63,139 nt of DNA from Planctomycetota bacterium (GTDB lineage: Bacteria > Planctomycetota > B15-G4), in contig JAJDER010000159.1 in the NCBI GenBank assembly GCA_029259725.1, forward strand, positions 1 to 63,139, given 5' to 3'. A program made the position numbers and the translations under genes. Position 1 is the stretch's first letter; each line of letters starts with the position of its first letter. Below are positions 50,811 through 58,743 of the stretch, piece by piece. Under the pieces are notes generated by a model that ran no database searches, was not told the origin of the DNA, and saw only the letters and a program-made list of their open reading frames with translations.

Positions 50811-52274
50811 CTAGGGCGCGGTCAGCACCATCTCGCGGAACAGCTTCTCCTCGTCGGAGAGCGAGCGGTTGGTGGCGGCCTTGTAGGCGGGCTCCATCTC
50901 GGCCGTGGCCATGTCCTCGATCCAGCGCAGCACCGCACCCGACCCGTGCATGGACATGACGTGGTCCACGAAGGCGAAGCTGACCAGGTAGGCCATGCTC
51001 ACCTGGTCGCGATCGGTGAGCGTGATGAAGCTGTCGGGCAGGGTCACGAGCTGGGGCAGCGCGGCGCGCCCCGTCGGGCGCGTCTCCAGGTAGGCGACCA
51101 GGCGCGCCATGCCCTGCCCGCGGCCGTGCTCCACGACCTGGGCCAGCCCCTCGTTGGCGAGGCTGGGACACTGCGGCGCGAGCTGACTCACGATCAGGTG
51201 CGCGAACTCGTGCCGGAAGGCCTCCTCGATGCGCTCCTGCTCGCGATCCAGGTCGCCGATGGGCAGCCGGATCTTCCGATCGAACAGCCCGCCGACCCAC
51301 TCGTGCGCAGCCGTGGCCTGCTGGAACGACTCGGGCGGGTAGAGCACCACCGTGGTGCGCTCCCTCGGGTAGTACCCCAGGGCGTTGCAGACCTCGGCGC
51401 GCGCACGCTCGAGGATGCCGCCGAGGCGGGTGCCCCACTGCGTGCCGTCGGCATCGCGCGGGTGCCGGATCACGAACGCGTCGGTGGTGTCCGTCAGGTA
51501 GTCCTGCTCCACGGCGTACTGACGCGAGGTGCGCCGGTGTGCTTCGTCCGCGACGCGCTTCACCTCACCCTCGCCGTTGACCTCGGCCAGGGTGTAGGCG
51601 GCCAGCGCTTCGGGCAGACGGTCCTGCAGGTTGAGCACGTCGCCGAGCAACAGCTGGGCATCGGCCCGGGTCGCGTGTCGAGCGAGGACCGCGCGCAGGT
51701 CCGTCTCGGCCTCGGTGAGGCGGTAGCGACGCAGCAGGAGCTGCGCACGATGCACGCCGTAGCCGGCCTCTTCGGGGTCCAGCTCCGAGGCCCGGCCCAG
51801 GTCGGCCAGGGCCTGATCGTCGTGCCGCTGTTCGACCATGATCAGCGCGCGCTTGTAGTACGCGTAGGCGAGGTTGCCGCGGATCACCGCCTCGGAGGGA
51901 TCCAGTTGGTGGGCCGACTCGAGCAGCATCACCGCCTCGGCGGGTCGACCGGCATCGAGCGCCGCGCGCGCGCGCTCGTTGAGATCCTGGATCTCGTCGC
52001 TGGAACCGGAAGCCGAGCCGCCGGCGAAGCCCGCGACGTGAGCGGGCGGGGTCGTGCCCGCGCCCGTGTCGGCGCCCGTGTCGGCGCCCGTCTCATCCCG
52101 CCAACCCAGGGCCGGTTGCAGGGCCTTGGCGGCCAGCGCGGTCGCATCCGGCGTGTGCGCGCGCTCGGCCAGCTCCGCGCGCCGCGACTCGCGGTGCGCC
52201 ACCTGCCTCGGCACCGACCACGCCGCCACCGCGATGACCAGCACCGTGACCGCAGCCAGCAGGCGGGTGCTCAA
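50811..52274 (-). CDS. TPR protein with gluzincin-type metallopeptidase domain
   Basis: 487 residues, membrane-anchored or secreted (MSTRLLAAVTVLVIAVAAWS). After a Gly/Thr-rich linker containing TGADTGADTGAG come three or four TPR units (about residues 95-230: LNERARAALDAGRPAEAVML, DDQALADLGRASELDPEEAG). A metallopeptidase domain then carries HEFAH (355-359) and a downstream Glu375 in CPSLANEGLAQ, the M1/MA-like arrangement. It would cleave proteins in the periplasm, with TPRs recruiting partners. The TTG start at 52274 overlaps the previous stop as TTGA; no better start exists nearby. Confidence 0.87.
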   Translation of the reverse strand: MSTRLLAAVTVLVIAVAAWSVPRQVAHRESRRAELAERAHTPDATALAAKALQPALGWRDETGADTGADTGAGTTPPAHVAGFAGGSASGSSDEIQDLNERARAALDAGRPAEAVMLLESAHQLDPSEAVIRGNLAYAYYKRALIMVEQRHDDQALADLGRASELDPEEAGYGVHRAQLLLRRYRLTEAETDLRAVLARHATRADAQLLLGDVLNLQDRLPEALAAYTLAEVNGEGEVKRVADEAHRRTSRQYAVEQDYLTDTTDAFVIRHPRDADGTQWGTRLGGILERARAEVCNALGYYPRERTTVVLYPPESFQQATAAHEWVGGLFDRKIRLPIGDLDREQERIEEAFRHEFAHLIVSQLAPQCPSLANEGLAQVVEHGRGQGMARLVAYLETRPTGRAALPQLVTLPDSFITLTDRDQVSMAYLVSFAFVDHVMSMHGSGAVLRWIEDMATAEMEPAYKAATNRSLSDEEKLFREMVLTAP

Positions 52275-52693
52275 CGCACGGCGTCCACGAAGGTCGCGTA
52301 GCTGTAGAGGAGCCCGTGACGCTCGTGCAGCGCCCTGATCCCGGCGTGATGGCGCTCGTAGACGTCCGGCATGGTGTCCGCCCAGGACGGGTCGCAGAAG
52401 TAGATCCGGCAGCCGAGTGGTCGGCCGTCCCTCAGCTTGCAGAGCCCATCGACATGCCAGGGGCAGCGACCTGAACCGGCCTCGGGCACCGCGCCCCCGG
52501 CCGCGGCCACCGCGTAGGCCGTCTCCAGGCCCGAACTCAACAGCCGATGCCCGCTGGTCTCGAAGTCGCAGCAGCGCCCCGAGAGCTCGCAGCGCGGGTT
52601 GGCCGCGGCGACCTCGGCATCCACGCGCGCGTACAGTTCGCCCAGCTCGGCGAAGGCGTCGGACATCGGGGTGGGCGGCGGCGCGGGATCCAT
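52271..52693 (-). CDS. YkgJ-family cysteine-cluster protein
   Basis: About 140 residues. Conserved cysteine pairs: CELSGRCCDFE, then CPWHVDGLCKL and LGCRIYFCD, as in the YkgJ/UPF0153 family thought to chelate zinc or iron. It is cytoplasmic, with no signal. The TAGGGT -10 at 52701-52706 ends seven bases before ATG 52693, supporting this start and a leaderless message; ATG 52666 is the alternative. It is coupled by TTGA to the TPR/peptidase gene. Biochemical role unknown. Confidence 0.88.
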   Translation of the reverse strand: MDPAPPPTPMSDAFAELGELYARVDAEVAAANPRCELSGRCCDFETSGHRLLSSGLETAYAVAAAGGAVPEAGSGRCPWHVDGLCKLRDGRPLGCRIYFCDPSWADTMPDVYERHHAGIRALHERHGLLYSYATFVDAVR

Positions 52694-52700
52694 GCTCCCG

Positions 52701-52706
52701 ACCCTA
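52701..52706 (-). promoter_or_regulatory. -10 element TAGGGT (leaderless start)
   Basis: Minus-strand TAGGGT ends seven bases before ATG 52693, at the very end of the kinase gene. No clear -35. Confidence 0.45.
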
Positions 52707-53840
52707 CCGTCGGCGCTGCCGCTTGCGGCGAAGTCGATCCAGCTTCCGGCGCGCCTTGTCCGCATCCGCCTCGCCGGTGTCCTCTTCGGGCATGTCCAGG
52801 GCGCGCCGCCCCTCGATCTGCGCCTCGATGTCGGCGATGAGCTCGGCCGGGTCCTGGTACCTGTGGTCGCGGTCCTTGGCCATCATCTTCTCGATGAAGT
52901 AGTGCACGTAGGGCGACAGTCCGCCGCCCTTGGTGGCCTCCGCCGAGAGCCCCTCGAGCACGGCCGCGCGCACCAGGTCGGCATCGTCCCCCTCGAAGGG
53001 CAGCGCCCCGAGCACGAGCTGGTACAGCGTCGCCCCGAGCGAGTAGATGTCGCTGCGCACGTCGAGGCCGCCTTCGCCGCGCGCCTGTTCGGGGGACAGG
53101 TACGCCGCGGTGCCGCGGGTGGTGCCCTCGGCCTGGGCGCCGTCCTCGCCTCCGGACTGCGCCGCGAAGCCCAGGTCGATCAGCTTCACCGCGTGATCCT
53201 CGGTGACCATGATGTTGCCCGGCTTGATGTCGCGGTGCACCACGCCCTGGCTGCGCAGGTACTCGAGCGCGCGGGCCGTCTGCAGGATCACGTAGAGCGC
53301 GTCGTCCTCGGCCATGCACCCACCGGATTGGATGCGCTCCAGCAGGGTCTCACCGGGGATGTCCTCCATGAAGGAGATCCAGCGCCCGGCGAGACGGCCG
53401 GCCTTGTCGCCCTTGACGATGTTGTCGTGCTCGAGACTCGCGAGCAACCTGGCCTCGGCCAGGAAGGCCTTGACCTCGGCCGGGTCGGCGGCGATCTCGG
53501 GCTTGAGGATCTTCACCGCGCGCGTCGTGACTTCCTGGGTCCTGGCGTCCTTGCGCTGGACCCGGAAGACGTGGGCCGTGCCGCCCTCGCCGAGCTTGGA
53601 CACGTACGTCCAGCCGGGCAACTCGGGCACGTCCTCGCCGTCGGTGCGCAGGTACAGCAGCGCCGCGGCCTTGTCGATCAGCCCACGTTTCACGGCCATC
53701 CCGGCCAGCGAGACCGGCTTGCCCGCGGCCTGGGCGGCCGCGACCTGCTGGAACAACGGCCGCACCGCATCCTCGGTCAGCACGCCCCGTCGCACGAGGC
53801 GCACGAACACCCTCATCTCGGTGTCAAGATCCGGGGCCAT
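52704..53840 (-). CDS. Serine/threonine protein kinase (Hanks type)
   Basis: 378 residues, soluble. The first 75 form a small helical domain (MRVFVRLVRRGVLTEDAVRP) seen ahead of some planctomycete-type kinases. The kinase domain has LGEGGTAHVF (glycine loop), AVKILK (Lys110), VHRDIKPGNIM (Asp204), IDLGFAA (DLG instead of DFG, Asp222), the activation segment TRGTAAYLSPEQARGEGGLD and an Arg/Lys-rich tail (RRKLDRLRRKRQRRR) that could bind nucleic acid or membrane. ATG 53840 is chosen because the -10 at 53850-53855 lies between it and ATG 53879. It is divergent from the AAA+ unfoldase. Confidence 0.93.
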   Translation of the reverse strand: MAPDLDTEMRVFVRLVRRGVLTEDAVRPLFQQVAAAQAAGKPVSLAGMAVKRGLIDKAAALLYLRTDGEDVPELPGWTYVSKLGEGGTAHVFRVQRKDARTQEVTTRAVKILKPEIAADPAEVKAFLAEARLLASLEHDNIVKGDKAGRLAGRWISFMEDIPGETLLERIQSGGCMAEDDALYVILQTARALEYLRSQGVVHRDIKPGNIMVTEDHAVKLIDLGFAAQSGGEDGAQAEGTTRGTAAYLSPEQARGEGGLDVRSDIYSLGATLYQLVLGALPFEGDDADLVRAAVLEGLSAEATKGGGLSPYVHYFIEKMMAKDRDHRYQDPAELIADIEAQIEGRRALDMPEEDTGEADADKARRKLDRLRRKRQRRR

Positions 53841-53849
53841 CGGGGGCGG

Positions 53850-53855
53850 AGGATA
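53850..53855 (-). promoter_or_regulatory. -10 element TATCCT of kinase gene
   Basis: Minus-strand TATCCT ends nine bases before ATG 53840, so the leader would be a few bases at most. TGGCGG lies at 17-base spacing as a weak -35. Confidence 0.45.
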
Positions 53856-53972
53856 CTCCGCACGAGGGGGCTCCGCCATCGGCTCAAGTGGATCTTCGCA
53901 GCTGGACGAAAGGAACCGCGCAACGCGCCCACCCGAGTCCCTCGGGCGCTCGGTCAACCGGAGCCTCTCCTC

Positions 53973-55409
53973 GTGCCCTCCCTCGGCGACAACGTGGTCC
54001 TGAAGTACTGCGAGCTCCTCGACGAGTTCATCCGCATCCGAACCGTCGGAGAAGAGGCCTCCAACCAGAGACTCTCGGGCCACGAGGTCAGCAACCGCAC
54101 GGCGTACCACGACCTCGTCGTGGACCTGTGCGTGGTGGACTACGAGCAACGCGTGCTGCCGCTCTTCGAGCGTCACAACAAGGTCTACCAGACCGAAGCG
54201 CTGGTCGAGCTGCTCTACCAGATCTGCATCGAGGTCAACCCGCACCTGGAGATCCACTCGGTGACCCTGCCCGCGGCCGAAGGGGCCGAGGGCGAGCCGA
54301 ACTCCGAGGAGGGCGAGGAAGACCCCGAGGTGCTGGAGGCCGAGCGCCGCGCGATGCAGGAACGGGTGACCGACATCGACGTGCGTCTGGCCGAGCGCGT
54401 CATCGGGCAGCCGGCGGCGGTGCGCGCCGTGAGCCAGGCGGTGCGCAAGGCCGCCGTGGGCCTCAAGGACCCGCGCAAGCCCGTCGGCGTGTTCCTGATG
54501 GTCGGCCCCACGGGCACGGGCAAGACCGAGATGGCCAAGGTGCTGACCAAGCGCCTGTTCGGGAGCCTCTCGTCGCTCGTGCGCATCGACTGCAGCGAGT
54601 ACGCGCTGCCCCACGAGTACGCCAAGCTGATCGGCGCGCCTCCCGGCTACATCGGGCACAACGAGGGCGGCCACCTGACCGAGGCGGTCAAGAAGCGCAA
54701 GACCTGCGTGGTGCTCTTCGACGAGATCGAGAAGGCCCACGAGAAGGTCCACAACCTGCTGCTGCAGCTCATGGACGAGGGCACGCTCACCGACAACAAG
54801 GGCGAGACGATCCCCTTCCAGCGCTGCGTGATCCTGATGACCAGCAACCTCGGTGTCGCGGACCTGCGTCGGTTCCAGGAGCGCGTGGGTTTCGGCGGCG
54901 CCCAGGCCGGCATGACCGACGCGTCGGTGGAGTTCACCGTCGCCGATGCGGTCAAGAAGGCGTTCCGTCCCGAGTTCGTGAACCGCATCGACGAGGTCGT
55001 GCAGTTCCGGCCGCTGACCGTCGCCAACTGCATCGAGATCGCGCGCATCCAGTGCGACGAGATGGCCGGCTACCTCTCGCGCACCGGTGTCGACCTGAAG
55101 TTCACGCCGAGCCTGCTGCGCCACCTGGCGAACGTGGGCTGGTCGGCCGAGTACGGCGCCCGCGAGTTGCGTCGGCACATCCGCGACCTGGTCGAGAACC
55201 CCCTGGCCGAGCACTTGATGGCCGGCACCTTCGTGCGCGGCGACCGCGTCACGGTCTCCATGCGCGGCAAGACCAAGGTGGTCTTCAACCGCAACGGCAA
55301 GCGCGGTCGCCCAGACACCGCCACCGATGTCGCGGCCACCGATGTCGCGGCCGTCGTGGACCTCGGCAAGGTGGACGAGGGTCCGGGCGCCAACAAGCGC
55401 GTGGCCTGA
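53973..55409 (+). CDS. Single-ring Clp-type AAA+ unfoldase with ClpP-docking-like loop
   Basis: 478 residues from GTG 53973 (GGAG nine bases upstream). Residues 1-145 are a unique helical domain with an acidic linker. The AAA+ module is ClpA/B/C D2-like: Walker A GPTGTGKT (178-185), pore loop PGYIGHNEGG (224-233), Walker B VVLFDEIEKAH, sensor 1 MTSN, arginine finger FVNRID (336-340) and sensor 2 GARELRR. Between sensor 1 and the finger lies RVGFGGAQ (304-311); this is where ClpC and ClpA carry the VGF/IGL loop that docks onto ClpP. No D1, N-domain or middle domain is present. The C-terminal tail has a TDVAA duplication. It probably unfolds proteins, perhaps for ClpP. Confidence 0.9.
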   Translation: MPSLGDNVVLKYCELLDEFIRIRTVGEEASNQRLSGHEVSNRTAYHDLVVDLCVVDYEQRVLPLFERHNKVYQTEALVELLYQICIEVNPHLEIHSVTLPAAEGAEGEPNSEEGEEDPEVLEAERRAMQERVTDIDVRLAERVIGQPAAVRAVSQAVRKAAVGLKDPRKPVGVFLMVGPTGTGKTEMAKVLTKRLFGSLSSLVRIDCSEYALPHEYAKLIGAPPGYIGHNEGGHLTEAVKKRKTCVVLFDEIEKAHEKVHNLLLQLMDEGTLTDNKGETIPFQRCVILMTSNLGVADLRRFQERVGFGGAQAGMTDASVEFTVADAVKKAFRPEFVNRIDEVVQFRPLTVANCIEIARIQCDEMAGYLSRTGVDLKFTPSLLRHLANVGWSAEYGARELRRHIRDLVENPLAEHLMAGTFVRGDRVTVSMRGKTKVVFNRNGKRGRPDTATDVAATDVAAVVDLGKVDEGPGANKRVA

Positions 55410-55421
55410 GTCGCCTCCCGC

Positions 55422-56873
55422 TCAGCGCGCGCCGGCGTCCAGCAGGTCCAGCAGGCCGGGCGCGGCCACCAGCGCCTCGATCTCGTCGCGCTCCTTGGGG
55501 CAGCTGCGGGTGAGCACGTCGCAACCGTCCTCGGTGACCATCAGCGTGTCCTCGATGCGCACGCCGATCTTCGCCACCGGGTCGTACAGCCCGGGCTCGA
55601 TCACGAAGCACACCCCGGGCTCGAGCGGCGCGAAGTAGTTGCCCACGTCGTGCACCTCCATGCCGACGTAGTGGCAGTTGCCGTGCAGCACGAGGTGGTT
55701 GAGCCCGCGCTGCTTGAGCTCCTCGAAGCAGATCTGCTCGATGTACGGGATGGTCGCGCCGGGCTTCACCGCCGCGATGCCGGCCTTCTGCGCGGCGAGC
55801 ACGGCGTCATAGAGTTCGGCGTGGCGTTCGCTGAAGGTGCCGTCGGCGGGCCAGCTGCGCGTGATGTCGGTGACGTAGTGATCCACCTCCGGACCGAAGT
55901 CCACGCACAGCGCGTCGTCGGGCTGCAGCCGGCGCCGCGAGCCCCAGTAGTGGAGCGTGGTCGAGTTCGGACCGCTGCCGACGATGGCGTCGTAGGCCGG
56001 GCCGTCGGCACCGTTGCGCCGCTGCACGAAGTCCATCACCGCCTGCAGGTCCCACTCACCCAGGCCGGGGCGGGTGGAGCGGATGGCCTCCTCCATGGCG
56101 CGCGCGCCGGACTCCCCGGCGCGGGCCAGGGCGGCGATCTCCTCGGGTGCCTTGACACGCCGGATCTCGGCCGTGATCGGAGCGATGTCGCGGACCTCCA
56201 CGCCGTACAGCTCGTGCAGGCGCTCGGCGAAGCGCTTCTCGCGACTCACGCGCCCGTCGAACACGTCGCTCTCGCGCGCCCGGTCGAAGGGGATCGCGCG
56301 GTCGTACACGCCGGCCAGCCCCGCCGCGGGCTTGAGCGAGGTGAAGAGCACCTCGCGGTCCGCGAGCAGCTTGCCCAGGATCACGGGCAGCTGCGAGTTC
56401 GGCAGGACCGTGTCGAAGCCGGTGACCTCGGAGATCCAGTCGTCGCTGGTGTCCCACTTCTCACCCTCGATCATCTCCCCCACCGGGTCGTGGTCCGGGA
56501 GGAACAGGATCTCCAGGTCGCTCTCGGCCTCGAGGATCAACGTGGCCTCCGGGCTCTCGACTCCGGTCAGGTACCAGAAGAGCTTGTCCTGTCGGAACTG
56601 GAGGTAGTCGCGGGTGTCCGGCAGCCCGCGCAGGACCACGAGCCCCTTCTCGAGGCTGTCGCGGAGCGCTTCCCGACGACCCGCGTGGAACGCCGCGCCC
56701 AGGCCGCACACCGGAGCCGGGTCGCCGGTGCGTCCGGCCGGGACCACGAAGGCCGCGCCCGGGTCCGCCGTGGGCAACGACTGCGCCGCCGGCATGCTGG
56801 TCCACGGGCCCACCCCGACGAGGGCCGCACAGGCCCCGAGCAGGACTCGGCGGGACGATCGGCAACGGGTCAT
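55422..56873 (-). CDS. Secreted Xaa-Pro aminopeptidase (M24B)
   Basis: 483 residues. The signal RRVLLGACAALVGVGPWTSM has an RR pair, perhaps Tat. An N-terminal creatinase-like domain (YLQFRQDKLFWYLTGVESPE) is followed by the pita-bread metallopeptidase domain. Metal ligands: LCVDFGPEVDHYVTDITRSW (two Asp), HGNCHYVGMEVHDVG (His), VIEPGLY (Glu) and RIEDTLMV (Glu). It removes N-terminal residues preceding proline in the periplasm. ATG 56873 has GGAG seven bases upstream, and a TAGGGT -10 lies at 56900-56905; an in-frame GTG at 56909 is upstream of that element. Confidence 0.94.
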   Translation of the reverse strand: MTRCRSSRRVLLGACAALVGVGPWTSMPAAQSLPTADPGAAFVVPAGRTGDPAPVCGLGAAFHAGRREALRDSLEKGLVVLRGLPDTRDYLQFRQDKLFWYLTGVESPEATLILEAESDLEILFLPDHDPVGEMIEGEKWDTSDDWISEVTGFDTVLPNSQLPVILGKLLADREVLFTSLKPAAGLAGVYDRAIPFDRARESDVFDGRVSREKRFAERLHELYGVEVRDIAPITAEIRRVKAPEEIAALARAGESGARAMEEAIRSTRPGLGEWDLQAVMDFVQRRNGADGPAYDAIVGSGPNSTTLHYWGSRRRLQPDDALCVDFGPEVDHYVTDITRSWPADGTFSERHAELYDAVLAAQKAGIAAVKPGATIPYIEQICFEELKQRGLNHLVLHGNCHYVGMEVHDVGNYFAPLEPGVCFVIEPGLYDPVAKIGVRIEDTLMVTEDGCDVLTRSCPKERDEIEALVAAPGLLDLLDAGAR

Positions 56874-56899
56874 GGCAGGTCTCCGGCGACGGGCGATCG

Positions 56900-56905
56900 A
56901 CCCTA
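56900..56905 (-). promoter_or_regulatory. -10 element TAGGGT for Xaa-Pro peptidase
   Basis: Minus-strand TAGGGT predicts a leader of about 20 bases that includes the GGAG before ATG 56873. It shares the 69-base divergent gap with the element at 56928-56933. Confidence 0.5.
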
Positions 56906-56927
56906 CCACTGCCGCCCCCCCTCCGAT

Positions 56928-56933
56928 GTATCC
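56928..56933 (+). promoter_or_regulatory. -10 element TATCCT (near-leaderless start)
   Basis: TATCCT ends eight bases before ATG 56942 of the aminotransferase gene, with no Shine-Dalgarno between. No -35 match. Confidence 0.5.
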
Positions 56934-56941
56934 TCACGCCC

Positions 56942-58111
56942 ATGACACGATTCGAAGCCGAGCGCATCGCGGGCCTCGTCCAGTCCGACATCCGACTCAT
57001 GTCGCGACGCTGCATGGAGCTGGGCGGCGTCAATCTCGGACAGGGCATCTGCGACCAACCCACGCCCGACGTGGTCAAGGCCGCGGCCAAGGCCGCCATC
57101 GACGGGGACCAGTCGATCTACAGCAAGTTCGAGGGCATCGACGAGTTGCGCCGCCGCATCGCCGGCAAGATGGCGAGCTACAACGGCCTGCCCTGCGACC
57201 CCGACAGCGAGGTGCTCGTGGCCGCCGGCTCCACCGGCGCGTTCGTGGCCGCCGTGCTCAGCTTCATCGAGCCCGGCGACGAAGTCATCCTGTTCTCGCC
57301 GTTCTACGGCTACCACTACAACGTGCTGCGCATGGCGCGGCCCGAGATCAAGAGCGTCACCCTGCGCGGGAGCGACTGGTCCTTCGACCCGGCCGAACTG
57401 CGCGCGGCCTTCTCCAGCAGGACCAAGGCCGTGATCGTCAACACACCGGCGAATCCCTGCGGCAAGGTCTTCACGCGCGAGGAGCTGCAGCAGATCGGCG
57501 CTCTGTGCACCGAGTTCGACGCGCTGGCCATCACCGACGAGATCTACGAGTACATCCTCTACGACGGCCGCGAGCACGTGTCGATGGCCACGCTGCCCGG
57601 CATGCGCGAACGCACGATCACGATCTCGGGTTTCAGCAAGACCTACAACATGACCGGCTGGCGACTGGGCTACGCCGTCGCGCCGGCCGAGTTCACCGCG
57701 CGCATGGGGGTGGTCGCGGACCTGGTCTACATCTGCCCGCCGACGCCCCTGCAGCACGGCGTCGTGGCCGCCTTCGACCTCGGGCCCGACTACTACGAGC
57801 AGATGTCGGCGGACTACGCGCGCAAGCGCATCCAGACCATGGAGGCCTGCGACGCCGTGGGCCTGACCAGCCTGGCGCCGCAGGGCAGCTACTACCTGAT
57901 GGTCGACGTGCGCGGCGCCGGTTTCGAGACCGACGTGCAGGCCGCCGACGTGCTCATGCAGCAGTGCGGCGTGGCCGTGATCCCGGGACACTCGTTCTAC
58001 CTCGATCCCGCGGACGGTCGCACGCAACTGCGACTGTGCTTCGCCAAGCAGGACCACGATCTGGACCGGGCCTGCGACGGCATCCGCAAGCTCGCCTCGG
58101 TGACCACGTGA
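56942..58111 (+). CDS. PLP-dependent class I/II aminotransferase
   Basis: 389 residues, fold type I. Motifs: VNLGQGICDQPTPDVVKAAA, LVAAGSTGAFVAAVLSFIEP, VIVNTPANPCGKVFTREELQ, AITDEIYEYILYDGREH and the PLP lysine in ISGFSKTYNMTGWRLGYAVA. The end, DGRTQLRLCFAKQ, carries the substrate carboxylate-binding Arg. It resembles kynurenine/methionine-type aminotransferases of subgroup I, but specificity cannot be fixed. It is distinct from the one at 46897-48015. Its stop overlaps the next start as GTGA. Confidence 0.95.
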   Translation: MTRFEAERIAGLVQSDIRLMSRRCMELGGVNLGQGICDQPTPDVVKAAAKAAIDGDQSIYSKFEGIDELRRRIAGKMASYNGLPCDPDSEVLVAAGSTGAFVAAVLSFIEPGDEVILFSPFYGYHYNVLRMARPEIKSVTLRGSDWSFDPAELRAAFSSRTKAVIVNTPANPCGKVFTREELQQIGALCTEFDALAITDEIYEYILYDGREHVSMATLPGMRERTITISGFSKTYNMTGWRLGYAVAPAEFTARMGVVADLVYICPPTPLQHGVVAAFDLGPDYYEQMSADYARKRIQTMEACDAVGLTSLAPQGSYYLMVDVRGAGFETDVQAADVLMQQCGVAVIPGHSFYLDPADGRTQLRLCFAKQDHDLDRACDGIRKLASVTT

Positions 58112-58743
58112 ACGACGGACCGCCGGACGACACGCCCGAGTTCCGGCGCGTCGATCCCCGCATGCGCCGGCTGTGGTTCAGCGAGGAGCTGTTCGGGACG
58201 GTCTTGCTGGGGGGCGGCGCGCTCGCGTTGGATCGCTTCGTGCTCTCGACCCAGATCGACGGATGGCCGATTCCGCGCTGGTGGACCGGAGCCGCGGTGG
58301 TCGTCGGCCTGCTGCTGTGGGCCTGCGTGTCCCCCGGCCTGCGCTACCGCAACTGGCGCTACGCCATGCGGCAGCACGACGTCCTGTTGATGTACGGCAT
58401 CGTCTGGAAGGTGCGCCGCTCGATCCCGCGCCTGCGGATCCAGCACGTCGACGTGCGCGCCGGGCCGCTCTCCCGGATGGTCGGGCTCGTGCACCTGACC
58501 CTGTTCACGGCGGGCACCGGCGACGCCGACGCGGTCATCCCGGGATTGCTTCCCGAGCAGGCCGAGGGCATGCGCGACGCCCTGCTCGCCGCCAACGCGC
58601 GCGACGCCGACGAGCGCCGCGGCGGGACTCCGACCGTTGGCGGCCAGGGCGCCCCCGCGGACGAGCACGCTTCCGCGAGCGACCCGCCCACGGGCGCACG
58701 CGCGGCCCACGACGCCTTCGACGACGATCATGGACCCGCCTGA
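58108..58743 (+). CDS. Bacterial PH-domain (bPH2) membrane protein, YdbS-like
   Basis: 211 residues from GTG 58108. Two membrane helices (LLGGGALALDRFVL; WTGAAVVVGLLLWACVS) are followed by a bPH2 domain: YAMRQHDVLLMYGIVWKVRR and IQHVDVRAGPLSRMVGLVHL, with the LPEQAEGMRDALL helix at its end. A disordered tail of about 45 residues is extra. It is the short partner of a classic YdbS/YdbT pair: it overlaps the next gene by 14 bases. The pair is widespread, function unproven, perhaps in envelope homeostasis. Confidence 0.92.
   Translation: MNDGPPDDTPEFRRVDPRMRRLWFSEELFGTVLLGGGALALDRFVLSTQIDGWPIPRWWTGAAVVVGLLLWACVSPGLRYRNWRYAMRQHDVLLMYGIVWKVRRSIPRLRIQHVDVRAGPLSRMVGLVHLTLFTAGTGDADAVIPGLLPEQAEGMRDALLAANARDADERRGGTPTVGGQGAPADEHASASDPPTGARAAHDAFDDDHGPA

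Noticed and set aside
52599..53972. Long N-terminal extension of the AAA+ gene on the plus strand
   Set aside because: It is antisense to the kinase and YkgJ-type genes. The GTG at 53973 with GGAG marks the likely start.
53841..55214. Upstream extension of the kinase frame on the minus strand
   Set aside because: It runs antisense through the unfoldase gene. The promoter at 53850-53855 and the domain start put the kinase start at 53840.
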